From contig DWZK01000083.1 in NCBI GenBank assembly GCA_019117605.1, positions 1 through 37,168 of the forward strand: a stretch of DNA of 37,168 bases. Direction: 5' to 3'. A model generated the notes under the pieces. That model searched no databases. It was not told the DNA's origin and was given only the letters and a program-made list of their open reading frames with translations. Shown here piece by piece: positions 13,809 through 23,900 of the stretch (positions within the stretch are counted from its first letter, which is position 1; each line of letters begins with the position of its first letter). Position numbers and translations under genes: made by a program. This DNA comes from Candidatus Intestinimonas stercoravium. Its GTDB lineage: Bacteria; Bacillota; Clostridia; Oscillospirales; Oscillospiraceae.

Positions 13809-15134
13809 ATGGCAGAAGATCAGAAGTGGCAGGACCTGGGAGAGAAGATCCTCTCCGCCGCCCGGACAGAGCTCTATCTGGAGCTCCCCTTCCTGGATGC
13901 CGCCCTCTGTGCCCTGCGCCCCGCCCGGGGCTTCGACACCCCTACCATGGCCACCGACGGGGCCCTCCTCTATTACAGCGGGGCGTGGCTGGCCTCCCGG
14001 TATGAGCGGAGCCGGGCCCTGGTGTGCCGGGCCTGGCTCCACCTCCTCTTCCACTGCATCCTCCGCCACCCGGCCAAGCGGCAGGGCCGGGACGGGGCCC
14101 TGTGGGACCTGTGCTGCGACATCGCGGTGGAGCACCTGCTGGACCGGCTCCACTACCCCTGTCTGGCCGCCCCGGAGGCGGTGAGCAAGCGGGAGGCCCT
14201 CTATGCCCGGCTGGGCGGGGACCGGCGGCCCCTCACCGCCGAAGCGGTATACCGCCAGTTCCGCCGGGAGCGGCTGCCCGCCTATGAGCAGGCCGGTCTG
14301 GTCCGGGAGTTCTATCGGGACGACCACTCCCTCTGGGAGCGCACCCGCTCCCAGGGGGATGAGGAGACTTGGCGCCGGGCCGCAGAGCGGGTGCAGACCA
14401 ATATGGAGACCCTCTTCCACGAGAGCGCCGCCGGCGGGGAGGCGGTGCTGGAGCAGCTCCGGGTGGAGGGCCGGGAGAGGCACGACTACCGGGCCTTCCT
14501 CCAGCGCTTCGCCTCCCTGGGCGAGGAGCTGGGCGTAGACCCGGACGCCTTCGACTACGGCTATTACGCCTACGGCCTGCGGCTGTACGGGGACCTGCCC
14601 CTGATCGAGCCTCTGGAGACCCGGGAGGTCCGGCGGATCCGGGATCTGGTGGTGGCGATCGATACCTCCATGTCCACCTCGGGGGAGCTGGTCCGCCGGT
14701 TCCTCTCCTACACCTATTCGATCTTGCAGGAGACGGAGAGCTTCTTCCGCTCCTTCCGCCTGCGCATCCTCCAGTGCGACGATCAGCTCCGCTCCGACCG
14801 GGCGATCGGCAGCGCGGAGGAGCTGCGGGCCTATATGGACCAGTTCCAGCTCATCGGGCAGAGCGCCACCGACTTCCGCCCCGTGTTCCGCCGGGTGGAG
14901 GAGCTCCAGCGGCAGGGCGAGCTCCGGGACCTGCGGGGCCTGCTCTACTTCACCGACGGCCTGGGGATCTATCCCAGCCGCCGCCCGCCCTTCGAGACCG
15001 CCTTCGTCATGCTCTCCGGCCAGGGCTTCCCCGAGCGGGTGCCCCCCTGGGCGATCCGGGTCCTGCTGGACGAGGACGAGCTCTCGGTCCTGGAGGCCGG
15101 TCCGGAAGACCTATCCGAGGAGGATATCCTATGA
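13809..15134 (+). CDS. VWA-like protein with DUF2201-type N-terminal domain
   Basis: A 441-residue protein of the COG3864 type. The N-terminal half resembles the DUF2201 metallopeptidase-like domain, with the H-x3-H-x4-H spacing at His78, His82 and His87 (HLLFHCILRH), but the residue that should be the catalytic Glu is Leu79, so peptidase activity is doubtful. The C-terminal VWA domain is intact for metal (MIDAS) binding: DTSMS at 285-289, the Thr in SATDFR and the Asp of FTDG at 383. I chose ATG 13809 because GAGG lies 6 bases upstream; ATG 13806 or GTG 13797 (overlapping the LRR stop) are alternatives. The stop overlaps the MoxR start (ATGA), so VWA and MoxR proteins are made together, as usual for partner ATPase and VWA protein. 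Confidence 0.85.
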   Translation: MAEDQKWQDLGEKILSAARTELYLELPFLDAALCALRPARGFDTPTMATDGALLYYSGAWLASRYERSRALVCRAWLHLLFHCILRHPAKRQGRDGALWDLCCDIAVEHLLDRLHYPCLAAPEAVSKREALYARLGGDRRPLTAEAVYRQFRRERLPAYEQAGLVREFYRDDHSLWERTRSQGDEETWRRAAERVQTNMETLFHESAAGGEAVLEQLRVEGRERHDYRAFLQRFASLGEELGVDPDAFDYGYYAYGLRLYGDLPLIEPLETREVRRIRDLVVAIDTSMSTSGELVRRFLSYTYSILQETESFFRSFRLRILQCDDQLRSDRAIGSAEELRAYMDQFQLIGQSATDFRPVFRRVEELQRQGELRDLRGLLYFTDGLGIYPSRRPPFETAFVMLSGQGFPERVPPWAIRVLLDEDELSVLEAGPEDLSEEDIL

Positions 15135-16648
15135 ACATCAAGCGCGCGAAAGAAGAGATACAGAACACCGTCCGGGCCTATCTGGCGAAGGACGCGTACG
15201 GCTCTTACCGCATCCCCCAGCTGCGGCAGCGGCCCGTCCTCCTCATGGGCCCGCCCGGTATCGGCAAGACCCAGATCATGGAGCAGATCGCCGGGGAGCT
15301 GGGGGTGGGCCTGGTCTCCTACACCATCACCCACCACACCCGGCAATCCGCCCTGGGCCTGCCCTTCATCCGGGAAGAGACCTTCGGCGGCCGCTCCTTC
15401 TCGGTCACCGAGTACACCATGAGCGAGATCCTGGCGGCGGTGTGGCGGCAGATGGAGGCCACCGGGATCAAAGAGGGCATCCTCTTCCTGGACGAGATCA
15501 ACTGCATCTCCGAGACCCTGGCCCCCATGATGCTCCAGTTCCTCCAGTGCAAGACTTTCGGCAACCAGCGCCTCCCCGAGGGCTGGGTCCTGGCGGCCGC
15601 CGGGAACCCGCCGGAGTATAACAAGTCGGTGAGGGAGTTCGACGTGGTCACCCTGGACCGGGTCAAGCGGATGGACGTGACCGCCGACTACGGCGTGTGG
15701 AAGGAGTACGCCCGGCGGAAGGGGCTCCACGGGGCCATCCTCTCCTACCTGGAGCTGCACAAAGAGGACTTCTACCACGTGGAGCGCACCGCCGACGGCC
15801 TCCAGTTCGTCACCGCCCGGGGCTGGGAGGACCTCTCCGAGCTGCTCCAGGCCTATGAGGCCATGGATATCCCGGTGGATCGGGACGTGGTGGGCGCCTA
15901 CCTCCAGCTCCCCCGGATCGCCCGCTCCTTCGCCGACTACTGGGTCCTCTACCGCCGCTATAAAGAGGTCTACCATGTGGACGAGATCCTGAAGGGGCGC
16001 TGGCAGCCCGTCGTGGCCAGCGAGCTCGCCTCCGCCCCCTTCGACGAGCGGCTGAGCCTCCTGGGCCTCCTCCTCTCCCGCCTGAGCGAAGAGGCCCGCC
16101 AGACCTGGGAGCTGGACGCCCTGGCCGACGCCCTCCACGGCGACCTGCTGGCGGTGAAAGGGGCCCTGGACCAGACGCCCCCCGCCCAGGTCCTCCGGGA
16201 GCGGGCCGGGGCCCTGGAGGCCGGCCTCGCCCAAAAGGAGGCGGCCGGCTCCTCCGACCGGGACGCGCGGCGGCGGTCGCTGGCCCGGCTGGAGCGGTTG
16301 GGGGCCTATCAGGCCCTGCTGGAGCGGGAGGCTCCGGGGGACGGCGGCGGGGCCTTCGCCCTGCTCAAGGATGCCTTCCAGGAGGACGTGGCCCGCCGGG
16401 CCCAGGCCGCCGTGGAGACGGGCGCCCACCTGGAGCACGCCTTCGCGTTCCTGGAGGCCGCCCTGGGGGAGAGCCAGGAGATGGTCGTCTTCGCCACCGA
16501 GCTCACCGCGGGCTTCCACACCTCTTGGTTCATCCAAAGCTTCGGGTGCGAGGCCTATTACCGCCACAACCAGTCCCTCCTCTTCCACGATGTCCGGCAG
16601 CAGCTCCTCCAGGACATCGCCGGGCTCCGGCAGGCTCAGGAGAGCTGA
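15131..16648 (+). CDS. MoxR-like AAA+ ATPase
   Basis: A 505-residue ATPase. The AAA+ module (about 25-270) shows Walker A GPPGIGKTQ, Walker B ILFLDEINC, sensor-1 region LAAAGNPPEYN, and the segment FDVVTLDRVKRMDV typical of MoxR proteins. About 230 further C-terminal residues are helical, rich in Ala, Glu and Arg, and unassigned. MoxR proteins remodel or insert metals into partners, usually with a VWA protein encoded next door. ATG 15131 overlaps the VWA stop. The 30-base gap to the next gene has no terminator, so the GTPase-nuclease is probably co-transcribed. Confidence 0.9.
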   Translation: MNIKRAKEEIQNTVRAYLAKDAYGSYRIPQLRQRPVLLMGPPGIGKTQIMEQIAGELGVGLVSYTITHHTRQSALGLPFIREETFGGRSFSVTEYTMSEILAAVWRQMEATGIKEGILFLDEINCISETLAPMMLQFLQCKTFGNQRLPEGWVLAAAGNPPEYNKSVREFDVVTLDRVKRMDVTADYGVWKEYARRKGLHGAILSYLELHKEDFYHVERTADGLQFVTARGWEDLSELLQAYEAMDIPVDRDVVGAYLQLPRIARSFADYWVLYRRYKEVYHVDEILKGRWQPVVASELASAPFDERLSLLGLLLSRLSEEARQTWELDALADALHGDLLAVKGALDQTPPAQVLRERAGALEAGLAQKEAAGSSDRDARRRSLARLERLGAYQALLEREAPGDGGGAFALLKDAFQEDVARRAQAAVETGAHLEHAFAFLEAALGESQEMVVFATELTAGFHTSWFIQSFGCEAYYRHNQSLLFHDVRQQLLQDIAGLRQAQES

Positions 16649-16678
16649 GGCACTATCCCCTGACAAAGGAAGTCTGAT

Positions 16679-19315
16679 ATGAAACGATCGGTCATCGGTA
16701 TACTGGCCCATGTGGACGCGGGGAAGACCACCCTGTCCGAGGCCATGCTCTACCTGGGCGGCCAGCTCCGGAAGCTGGGCCGGGTAGACCACCAGGACGC
16801 CTTCCTGGACACGGACGCGCAGGAGCGGGAGCGGGGCATCACCATCTTCTCCAAGCAGGCCATCCTCCCCCTGCCGGAGATGGAGATCTCCCTGCTGGAC
16901 ACCCCCGGCCATGTGGACTTCTCCAGTGAGATGGAGCGCACCCTCCAGGTCCTGGACTGCGCCATCCTGGTCATCAGCGGCTCCGACGGGGTGCAGGGCC
17001 ATACCCACACCCTCTGGCGGCTCCTGGAGCGCTACCACGTCCCCACGTTCCTCTTCATCAACAAGATGGACCTCCACGGCGCGGACCGGGCGGCCCTGCT
17101 CTCCGAACTGCGCAGCCGCCTGGACGAGGGCTGTGTGGACTTCACCGCCGGGCAGGACCCAGCCGCTGTCTGGGAGCAGGCCGCCATGTGCGACGAGGCC
17201 GCCCTGGAGCGGTTCCTGGAGGAGGGCGAGCTGGACCGGGACACGGTGGCCCGGCTGATCCGGGAGCGGAAGCTCTTCCCCTGCTGGTTCGGCTCCGCCC
17301 TGAAGCTGGAGGGGGTGGGGGACTTCCTGGAGGGCCTCCAGCGCTACGCCGTCTCCCCGGCGTGGCCCGCCGCTTTCGGGGCGAAGGTATACAAGATCGC
17401 CCGGGACGCCCAGGGGGCCCGCCTCACCTATCTGAAGGTCACCGGCGGGGCTCTGAAGGTGAAGGCCCTCCTCACCGGCCCGGACTGGCAGGAGAAGGTG
17501 GATCAGATCCGCCTCTACTCCGGCGCCCGCTTCCAGACGGCGGAGGAGGTCCCCGCCGGGACCGTGTGCGCGGTCACCGGGCTCAGCCACACCCGGCCCG
17601 GTCAGGGCCTGGGCCGGGAGGCCGCCTCCGAGCCCCCCGCTCTGGAGCCGGTGCTCACCTATCAGCTCCTCCTCCCCGAGGGCTGCGACCCCCACACCGT
17701 CCTCCCCAAACTGCGGCAGCTGGAGGAGGAGGACCCCCAGCTCCATCTGACGTGGAGCGAGCACCTCCGGGAGCTCCACGTCCAGCTCATGGGAGAGGTC
17801 CAGCTGGAGGTCCTCCAGCGGCTGATCCGGGCCCGGTTCGGCCTGGAGGTGTCCTTCGGCCCGGGGAACATCCTCTACCGGGAGACCATCACCGACACGG
17901 TGGAGGGGATCGGCCACTTCGAGCCCCTGCGCCACTACGCTGAAGTGCACCTGCTGCTGGAGCCCGGAGAGCGGGGCAGCGGGCTCCAATTCGCCACCGC
18001 CTGCCCGGAGGATATGCTGGACCGGAACTGGCAGCGGCTGGTCCTCACCCATCTGGAGGAGCGCTCCCATCGGGGCGTCCTCACCGGCTCCCCCATCACC
18101 GATATGCGCATCACTCTCCTGGCCGGCCGGGCCCATGTGAAGCACACCGAGGGGGGCGACTTCCGTCAGGCCACCTACCGGGCGGTGCGGCAGGGGCTCA
18201 TGCAGGCCCACAGCCTCCTGCTGGAGCCCTGGTACGCCTTCCGGCTGGAGGTGCCCGCCGCCTCGGTGGGCCGGGCCATGTCGGATATCCAGCGGCTGGG
18301 CGGCTCCTTCCACCCCCCCGAGGCCCTGGGGGACAGCGCCCTCCTCACCGGCTCCGCCCCGGTGTCCACCTTCCGGGATTACGCCGCCGAGGTGGCGGCC
18401 TATACCAAGGGGCTGGGCCGCCTTTCGCTCTCCCTCCAGGGCTACGAGCCCTGCCACGACCAGGAGGCGGTGGTGGCCTCCCTGGGCTACGACCCGGAGC
18501 GGGACGTGGACGACCCGCCCGACTCCGTCTTCTGCTCCCATGGGGCGGGCGTAGTGGTGAAGTGGGACCAGGTACGGGAGCATATGCATGTGGACAGCGG
18601 CTTCCGCCCGGCGGGCGCCGCCCCTGCGGAGGATGCCCCCGCCTCTCCCCCGCCCCGGACCTCCTACGCCTCCTCCCTGGAGGCGGACAAGGAGCTCCAG
18701 GCCATCTTCGAGCGCACCTACGGCAAGGTGGAGCGCAATGCCTTCCAGCCGCCGCCCAAGCCCGCCCGCACCAGTCTGGACGACCGGAAGTATGACATCA
18801 AGGCCCGGGACCAGGGGCCGGAGTACCTGCTGGTGGACGGCTACAACATCATCTACGCCTGGGATGAGCTCAAGGCCGTGGCCCAGGAGAACATGGACGC
18901 CGCCCGGCAGCTCCTGATGGACCTGCTCTCCAACTACCAGGGCTTCAAGAAGTGCGTGGTCATCCTGGTCTTCGACGCCTACAAGGTCCCCCGGAACGTG
19001 GGCGAGGTGGTCCACTACCACAACATCCATGTGGTGTACACCAAGGAGGCGGAGACCGCCGACGCCTATATCGAGAAGGCCACCTACGAGATCGCCAAGC
19101 ACCACCGGGTGCGGGTGGCCACCTCCGACGGAGCCGAACAGCTCATCATCCTGGGGCACGGGGCCCTTCGGATCTCCGCCCGCACCTTCCGGGCGGAGGT
19201 GGAGGCGGTGGAGGGGCAGATCTCCGCCATCCTGGCCGCCAGCCGCCGGCAGAACAAGTCCAAGCCGGTCCAGGCCGCCTTCGAGGCTGCCCAGAGGGGC
19301 CGGAAGGAGGGCTGA
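16679..19315 (+). CDS. Tet(M)/EF-G-like ribosomal GTPase fused to a YacP/Rae1-like NYN ribonuclease
   Basis: An 878-residue two-part protein. Residues 1-640 follow ribosomal protection proteins of the Tet(M) type: P loop AHVDAGKT (10-17), ERERGIT (switch I), DTPGH (74-78), NKMD (128-131), then domains II-V, with LEPWYAF near 515 opening domain V. The domain IV region matching the Tet(M) loop SPVSTPADFR reads RAHVKHTEGGDFR, so drug release is not supported. A Pro/Ala-rich linker (about 640-700) leads to an NYN/PIN-type nuclease (about 715-860) closely like B. subtilis YacP (Rae1): VDGYNII, VFDAYK, TKEAETADAYIEK and ATSDGAEQ, with acidic residues D720, D766, E792, D795 and D817 in place. Rae1 cleaves mRNA in the ribosomal A site, where EF-G-like GTPases also bind. 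A ribosome-directed, GTP-controlled RNase is inferred. ATG 16679 follows AAAGGAAG. Confidence 0.88.
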   Translation: MKRSVIGILAHVDAGKTTLSEAMLYLGGQLRKLGRVDHQDAFLDTDAQERERGITIFSKQAILPLPEMEISLLDTPGHVDFSSEMERTLQVLDCAILVISGSDGVQGHTHTLWRLLERYHVPTFLFINKMDLHGADRAALLSELRSRLDEGCVDFTAGQDPAAVWEQAAMCDEAALERFLEEGELDRDTVARLIRERKLFPCWFGSALKLEGVGDFLEGLQRYAVSPAWPAAFGAKVYKIARDAQGARLTYLKVTGGALKVKALLTGPDWQEKVDQIRLYSGARFQTAEEVPAGTVCAVTGLSHTRPGQGLGREAASEPPALEPVLTYQLLLPEGCDPHTVLPKLRQLEEEDPQLHLTWSEHLRELHVQLMGEVQLEVLQRLIRARFGLEVSFGPGNILYRETITDTVEGIGHFEPLRHYAEVHLLLEPGERGSGLQFATACPEDMLDRNWQRLVLTHLEERSHRGVLTGSPITDMRITLLAGRAHVKHTEGGDFRQATYRAVRQGLMQAHSLLLEPWYAFRLEVPAASVGRAMSDIQRLGGSFHPPEALGDSALLTGSAPVSTFRDYAAEVAAYTKGLGRLSLSLQGYEPCHDQEAVVASLGYDPERDVDDPPDSVFCSHGAGVVVKWDQVREHMHVDSGFRPAGAAPAEDAPASPPPRTSYASSLEADKELQAIFERTYGKVERNAFQPPPKPARTSLDDRKYDIKARDQGPEYLLVDGYNIIYAWDELKAVAQENMDAARQLLMDLLSNYQGFKKCVVILVFDAYKVPRNVGEVVHYHNIHVVYTKEAETADAYIEKATYEIAKHHRVRVATSDGAEQLIILGHGALRISARTFRAEVEAVEGQISAILAASRRQNKSKPVQAAFEAAQRGRKEG

Positions 19316-19388
19316 CAGAAAAGCGCAGACCGCGCCTCAAAAATGCCCGCATGTTCGAGGCGCGCGCCGGATCTCTCCTACACGCTGA

Positions 19389-19430
19389 AAAAGACCCGTG
19401 AGGCAAGTCCAGATGCCTCACGGGTCTTTT
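19389..19430. terminator. bidirectional terminator between the GTPase-nuclease and gltD
   Basis: A 17-bp perfect inverted repeat (19389-19405 with 19414-19430) with an 8-base loop; arms end in AAAA and TTTT, so it can work on both strands. It lies between convergent genes. Confidence 0.9.
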
Positions 19431-19445
19431 CATCGCTATGGCCGA

Positions 19446-20906
19446 TCAATAGAGGTCGGTGTACCCCATCAGGAACTCGTCCACCTCCCGGGCGGCAGCG
19501 CGGCCCTCCTGGATGGCCCACACCACCAGGGACTGGCCCCGGCGCATGTCGCCGGCGGCGAACACCTTGGGCACGCTGGTGGCATAGCGCCCCACCGGGG
19601 TCTGGACGCAGGACCGGGGGGTCCGCTCCAGGCCCAGGGCCTCGGGCAGGTAGTCCTGGGGGCCCAGGAAGCCCGCGGCGATGAGGAGCAGCCCACAGGG
19701 CAGGATCTCCTCGCTGCCCTCCACCTGCTGGAGAGAGGGGGTCAGCTTCACGGTCTTGACTCCGGTGAGGGCCCCCGACTCGTCCCGTAGGACCTCGGTG
19801 AGGGTGGTCTGATAGATGCGGGGGTCGTGGCCGAAGCGGGCGATGGCCTCCTCCTGGCCGTAGTCGGTCTTGCAGACCCTGGGCCACTCGGGCCAGGGAT
19901 CGTCCTCGGACCGGCTGTCCGGGGCCTTGGGCATCATCTCCAGCTGCACCACCGAGCGGCAGCCCTGGCGGATCGCCGTGCCCACGCAGTCGTTCCCCGT
20001 GTCGCCGCCGCCCACGATCACCACGTCCTTATCCCTGGCGGAGAGGTAGCGGCCGTCCTTCAGGCCGGAGTCCAGGAGGCTCCTGGTGGTGGCCCCCAGG
20101 AAGTCCACCGCGAAGGCCACCCCCTCTCCCTCGCGCCCCGGGACCTGCAGGTCCCGGGGCTTGGCCGCGCCGCAGCAGAGGACCACCGCGTCATGCTCCT
20201 CCACCAGGGCCCTGGGGTCCAGGTCCCGGCCCACGTCCACGCCGGTGCGGAACACCACGCCCTCGGCGGCCATGAGCTCGGTGCGCCGCTGGACGATGGT
20301 CTTCTCCAGCTTCATGTTGGGGATGCCGTACATCAGCAGGCCGCCGGGCCGGTCGGCCCGCTCGAACACGGTGACCGAGTGGCCCCGGCTGTTGAGCTGG
20401 GCCGCGCAGGCCAGCCCAGAGGGGCCGGAGCCCACCACCGCCACCCGCATCCCTGTGCGGACCTCCGGGGGCCGGGGAGCCATGAGCCCCTGCTCCCAGG
20501 CGTCCTCGATGATGCCCAGCTCGTTCTCCTTGATGGTCACTGCTTCCCCGTTGAGGCCGCAGGTGCAGGCCGCCTCGCAGAGGGCGGGGCACACCCGGCC
20601 GGTGAACTCCGGGAAGTTGTTGGTCTTGAGCAGGCGGCCCAGGGCCCGCTTGAAGTTCCCCTGGTAGATCAGGTCGTTCCACTCGGGGATCAGGTTGTGG
20701 AGCGGGCAGCCGGAGACCATCCCGTTGAGGACCGCCCCCGACTGGCAGAAGGGCACCCCGCACTCCATGCACCGCGCGCCCTGACGGCGGCGGGCCTCCC
20801 GGTCCAGACGGACGTGGAACTCCCGGTAGTGGGCCGTGCGCTCCAGGGGCCCCTCCCCCGCGTTCGTCTGCCGCTGGTACTCCAAAAATCCGGTGGGCTT
20901 TCCCAT
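19446..20906 (-). CDS. gltD: glutamate synthase (NADPH) small subunit
   Basis: A 486-residue GltD. The N-terminal cysteines that hold the two 4Fe-4S clusters are present ([12 protein letters not shown], about 47-58, and the [27 protein letters not shown] segments), followed by two Rossmann folds: [15 protein letters not shown] for FAD and [14 protein letters not shown] for NADPH. It passes NADPH electrons to GltB to turn 2-oxoglutarate and glutamine into two glutamates. ATG 20906 follows GAGGAGGGG, and the gltB stop and this start share one base (TGATG), so translation is coupled. Last gene of the nitrogen cluster. Confidence 0.96.
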   Translation of the reverse strand: MGKPTGFLEYQRQTNAGEGPLERTAHYREFHVRLDREARRRQGARCMECGVPFCQSGAVLNGMVSGCPLHNLIPEWNDLIYQGNFKRALGRLLKTNNFPEFTGRVCPALCEAACTCGLNGEAVTIKENELGIIEDAWEQGLMAPRPPEVRTGMRVAVVGSGPSGLACAAQLNSRGHSVTVFERADRPGGLLMYGIPNMKLEKTIVQRRTELMAAEGVVFRTGVDVGRDLDPRALVEEHDAVVLCCGAAKPRDLQVPGREGEGVAFAVDFLGATTRSLLDSGLKDGRYLSARDKDVVIVGGGDTGNDCVGTAIRQGCRSVVQLEMMPKAPDSRSEDDPWPEWPRVCKTDYGQEEAIARFGHDPRIYQTTLTEVLRDESGALTGVKTVKLTPSLQQVEGSEEILPCGLLLIAAGFLGPQDYLPEALGLERTPRSCVQTPVGRYATSVPKVFAAGDMRRGQSLVVWAIQEGRAAAREVDEFLMGYTDLY

Positions 20907-23900
20907 CACCGCTCCCCTCCTCTTGTGTTGAGATAAAAGGCCTCGATCTCCGCCTGCTCCCGGTCCATGCCCTTCTCCTCCATCTGGGCGATGGTGCGGA
21001 GCATCCGGTCGTAGTCCCGGGGCAGGACCTTCTTGAACAGAGGCAGATAGTGCTGGAAGTCGGCCAGGATCCCGGCCCCCTTCTCCGAGCCGGTGGCCTC
21101 CACATGGGCCTGGATGAGGCCCCGGAGCTCCTGCACATCGTGCTTCTCCGTCACCTGGTCCATGGACACCATGCCCTTGTTGAGCCGCATATAGAGGTCC
21201 CGGCCCTCGTCCAGGACGTAGGCCACGCCGCCCGACATGCCGGCGGCGAAGTTCTTCCCCGTGGGGCCAAGGACCACCACCCGGCCGCCGGTCATATACT
21301 CGCAGCCGTGGTCGCCCACGCCCTCCACCACCGCCACGGCGCCGGAGTTGCGCACGCAGAAGCGCTCGCCGGCCACGCCGCGGACATAGGCCTGTCCGGA
21401 GGTGGCCCCATAGAGGGCCACGTTGCCGATGATGATGTTCTCCTCCGCCCGGAAGGGGCTGCCCTTGGGGGGATAGACGATCAGCCTGCCGCCGGAGAGG
21501 CCCTTGCCGAAGTAGTCGTTGGCGTCGCCCTCCAGCTCCAGGGTCAGGCCCTTGGGGATGAAGGCGCCGAAGGACTGGCCGCCGCCGCCGGTGCACCTGA
21601 TCCGGATGGTGTCCTCGGGGAGGGCGCTGCCGTGGAGCCGGGTGATGTCCGAGCCCAGGATGGCGCCCAGGGCCCGGTCGGTGGAGGAGACCTCCAGGCT
21701 GACCTGGGCCTTCTCGCCCTTCTTGAGGGCCCGGTCCAGCCGGGGCTCCAGCACCCGCAGATCCACCGTGTCCTCCAGGTGGAAGTCATAGACGTCGGCG
21801 GGGTCGAAGTGGCGCTTGGCGCCCTTTCCCTCCGCACAGGCACGGCTGAGGAGGGCGGACAGGTCCACCGACGCGGCCCGGGACCCCTCCGGGTAGTCCC
21901 GCATCTTCAAAAGGTCGGTGCGGCCCACCAGTTCATCCACTGTGCGCACGCCCAGCCGGGCCATGTGCTCCCGGAGCTCCTGGGCGATGAAGGTCATGAA
22001 ATTCACCACATGCTCCGGCTTGCCGCGGAAGCGCTTGCGCAGCTCGGGGTTCTGGGTGGCCACGCCCACGGGGCAGGTGTCCCGGTCGCACACCCGCATC
22101 ATGACGCAGCCCATGGTCACCAGGGGCGCGGTGGCGAAGCCGAACTCCTCGGCGCCCAGCATACAGGCGATGGCCACGTCCCGGCCGGACATGAGCTTGC
22201 CGTCGGTCTCCACCATGACCCGGGAGCGCAGGCCGTTGGCGATCAGGGTCTGATGGGTCTCGGCCAGGCCCAGCTCCCAGGGCAGGCCCGCGTTGTGGAT
22301 AGAGGTCCGGGGGGCCGCGCCGGTGCCGCCGTCATAACCGGAGATCAGCACCACCTGGGCCCCCGCCTTGGCCACGCCGGCGGCGATGGTGCCCACCCCC
22401 GCCTCGCTCACCAGCTTCACCGAGATCCGGGCCTGCCGGTTGGCGTTCTTCAGGTCGTAGATGAGTTGGGCCAGGTCCTCGATGGAGTAGATGTCGTGGT
22501 GGGGCGGTGGAGAGATCAGGGTGACGCCGGGGGTGGAGTGGCGGCACTTGGCGATCCAGGGGTACACCTTCCCGCCGGGCAGATGTCCCCCCTCGCCGGG
22601 CTTGGCCCCCTGGGCCAGCTTGATCTGGAGCTCCACGGCGGAGACCAGGTACTCGCTGGTGACGCCGAAGCGGCCGGAGGCCACCTGCTTGATGGCGGAG
22701 TTCCTGTCCGTGCCCAGGCGCTCGGGCCGCTCGCCGCCCTCGCCGGAGTTGGACTTGCCCCCCAGCCGGTTCATGGCCTGGGCCAGGCACTCGTGGGCCT
22801 CCTGGGAGATGGAGCCGTAGCTCATGGCGCCGGTCTTGAACCGCTTGACGATAGACTCCACCGGCTCCACCTCGTCCAGAGGCACCGGCTCGTCGGCCCA
22901 GCAGAAGTCCAGCAGGCCCCGCAGCGTGTGGGGACGGGTCTCGTCGTCCACCAGGGCGGTGTACTGCTGGAAGAGGCCGTAGTCTCCCCGGCGGGTGGCC
23001 TCCTGGAGCAGATGGATGGTGCGGGGGTCGTAGAGGTGGTCCTCGCCGCCGGCGCGGGCCTTGTGGACGCCCAGAGAGTCCAGCTCCAGGTCCACCCGCA
23101 ATCCCAGGGGGTCGAAGGCCCGGGTATGGTTCCGCTCCACCAGCTCCCCGATCTCCTTGAGGCCCACGCCGCCTACCCGGGAGACGGTGTTGGTGAAGTA
23201 CTTGTCGATGACCTCCCTGCTGATGCCCACCGCCTCGAAGATCTGGGCGGACTGGTAGGACTGGATGGTGGAGATGCCCATCTTGGAGGCGATCTTCACG
23301 ATCCCGTGGAGCACCGCGGCGTTATAGTCGTCCACCGCCGCGTGGAAGTCCTTGTCCAGCAGGCCGTCCTCGATGAGGGAGCCGATGGTCTCCTGGGCCA
23401 GGTAGGGATTGATGGCCCGGGCGCCGTAGCCCAGGAGGGTGGCGAAGTGGTGGACCTCGCGGGGCTCAGCGGACTCCAGGATGATGGATACCGCCGTGCG
23501 CTTCTTGGTGCGCACCAAGTACTGCTCGATGGCGGACACGGCCAGGAGGGAGGGGATGGCCACATGGTTCTCGTCCACCCCCCGGTCGGAGAGGATGATG
23601 ATATTGGCCCCCGCCCGGTAGGCCCGGTCCACCGCCACGAAGAGCCGGTCCAGGGCCCGCTCCAGAGGCGTGTTCTTGTAGTGCAGGAGGGACACCGTCT
23701 CCACATGGAAGCCCTCCCGCTTCATGCAGCGGATCTTCATGAGGTCGGTGGAGGTGAGGATCGGGTCGTGGATCTGGAGGACCCGGCAGTTCTCCTCCCG
23801 CTCCTGGAGCAGGTTGCCGTCATCGCCCACATAGACGGTGGTGTCGGTGACCACTTCCTCCCGGATGGCGTCGATGGGCGGGTTGGTGACCTGGGCGAAG

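Noticed and set aside
16679-18600. Tetracycline resistance gene (tetM/tetW class)
   Set aside because: The GTPase part is clearly of that superfamily, but the drug-displacing loop of domain IV is replaced and a nuclease is fused, so I do not call resistance.
19331-19364. Second terminator after the GTPase-nuclease
   Set aside because: An 8-bp stem (19331-19338 with 19357-19364) exists, but with an 18-base loop and no T run; the real terminator is at 19389-19430.
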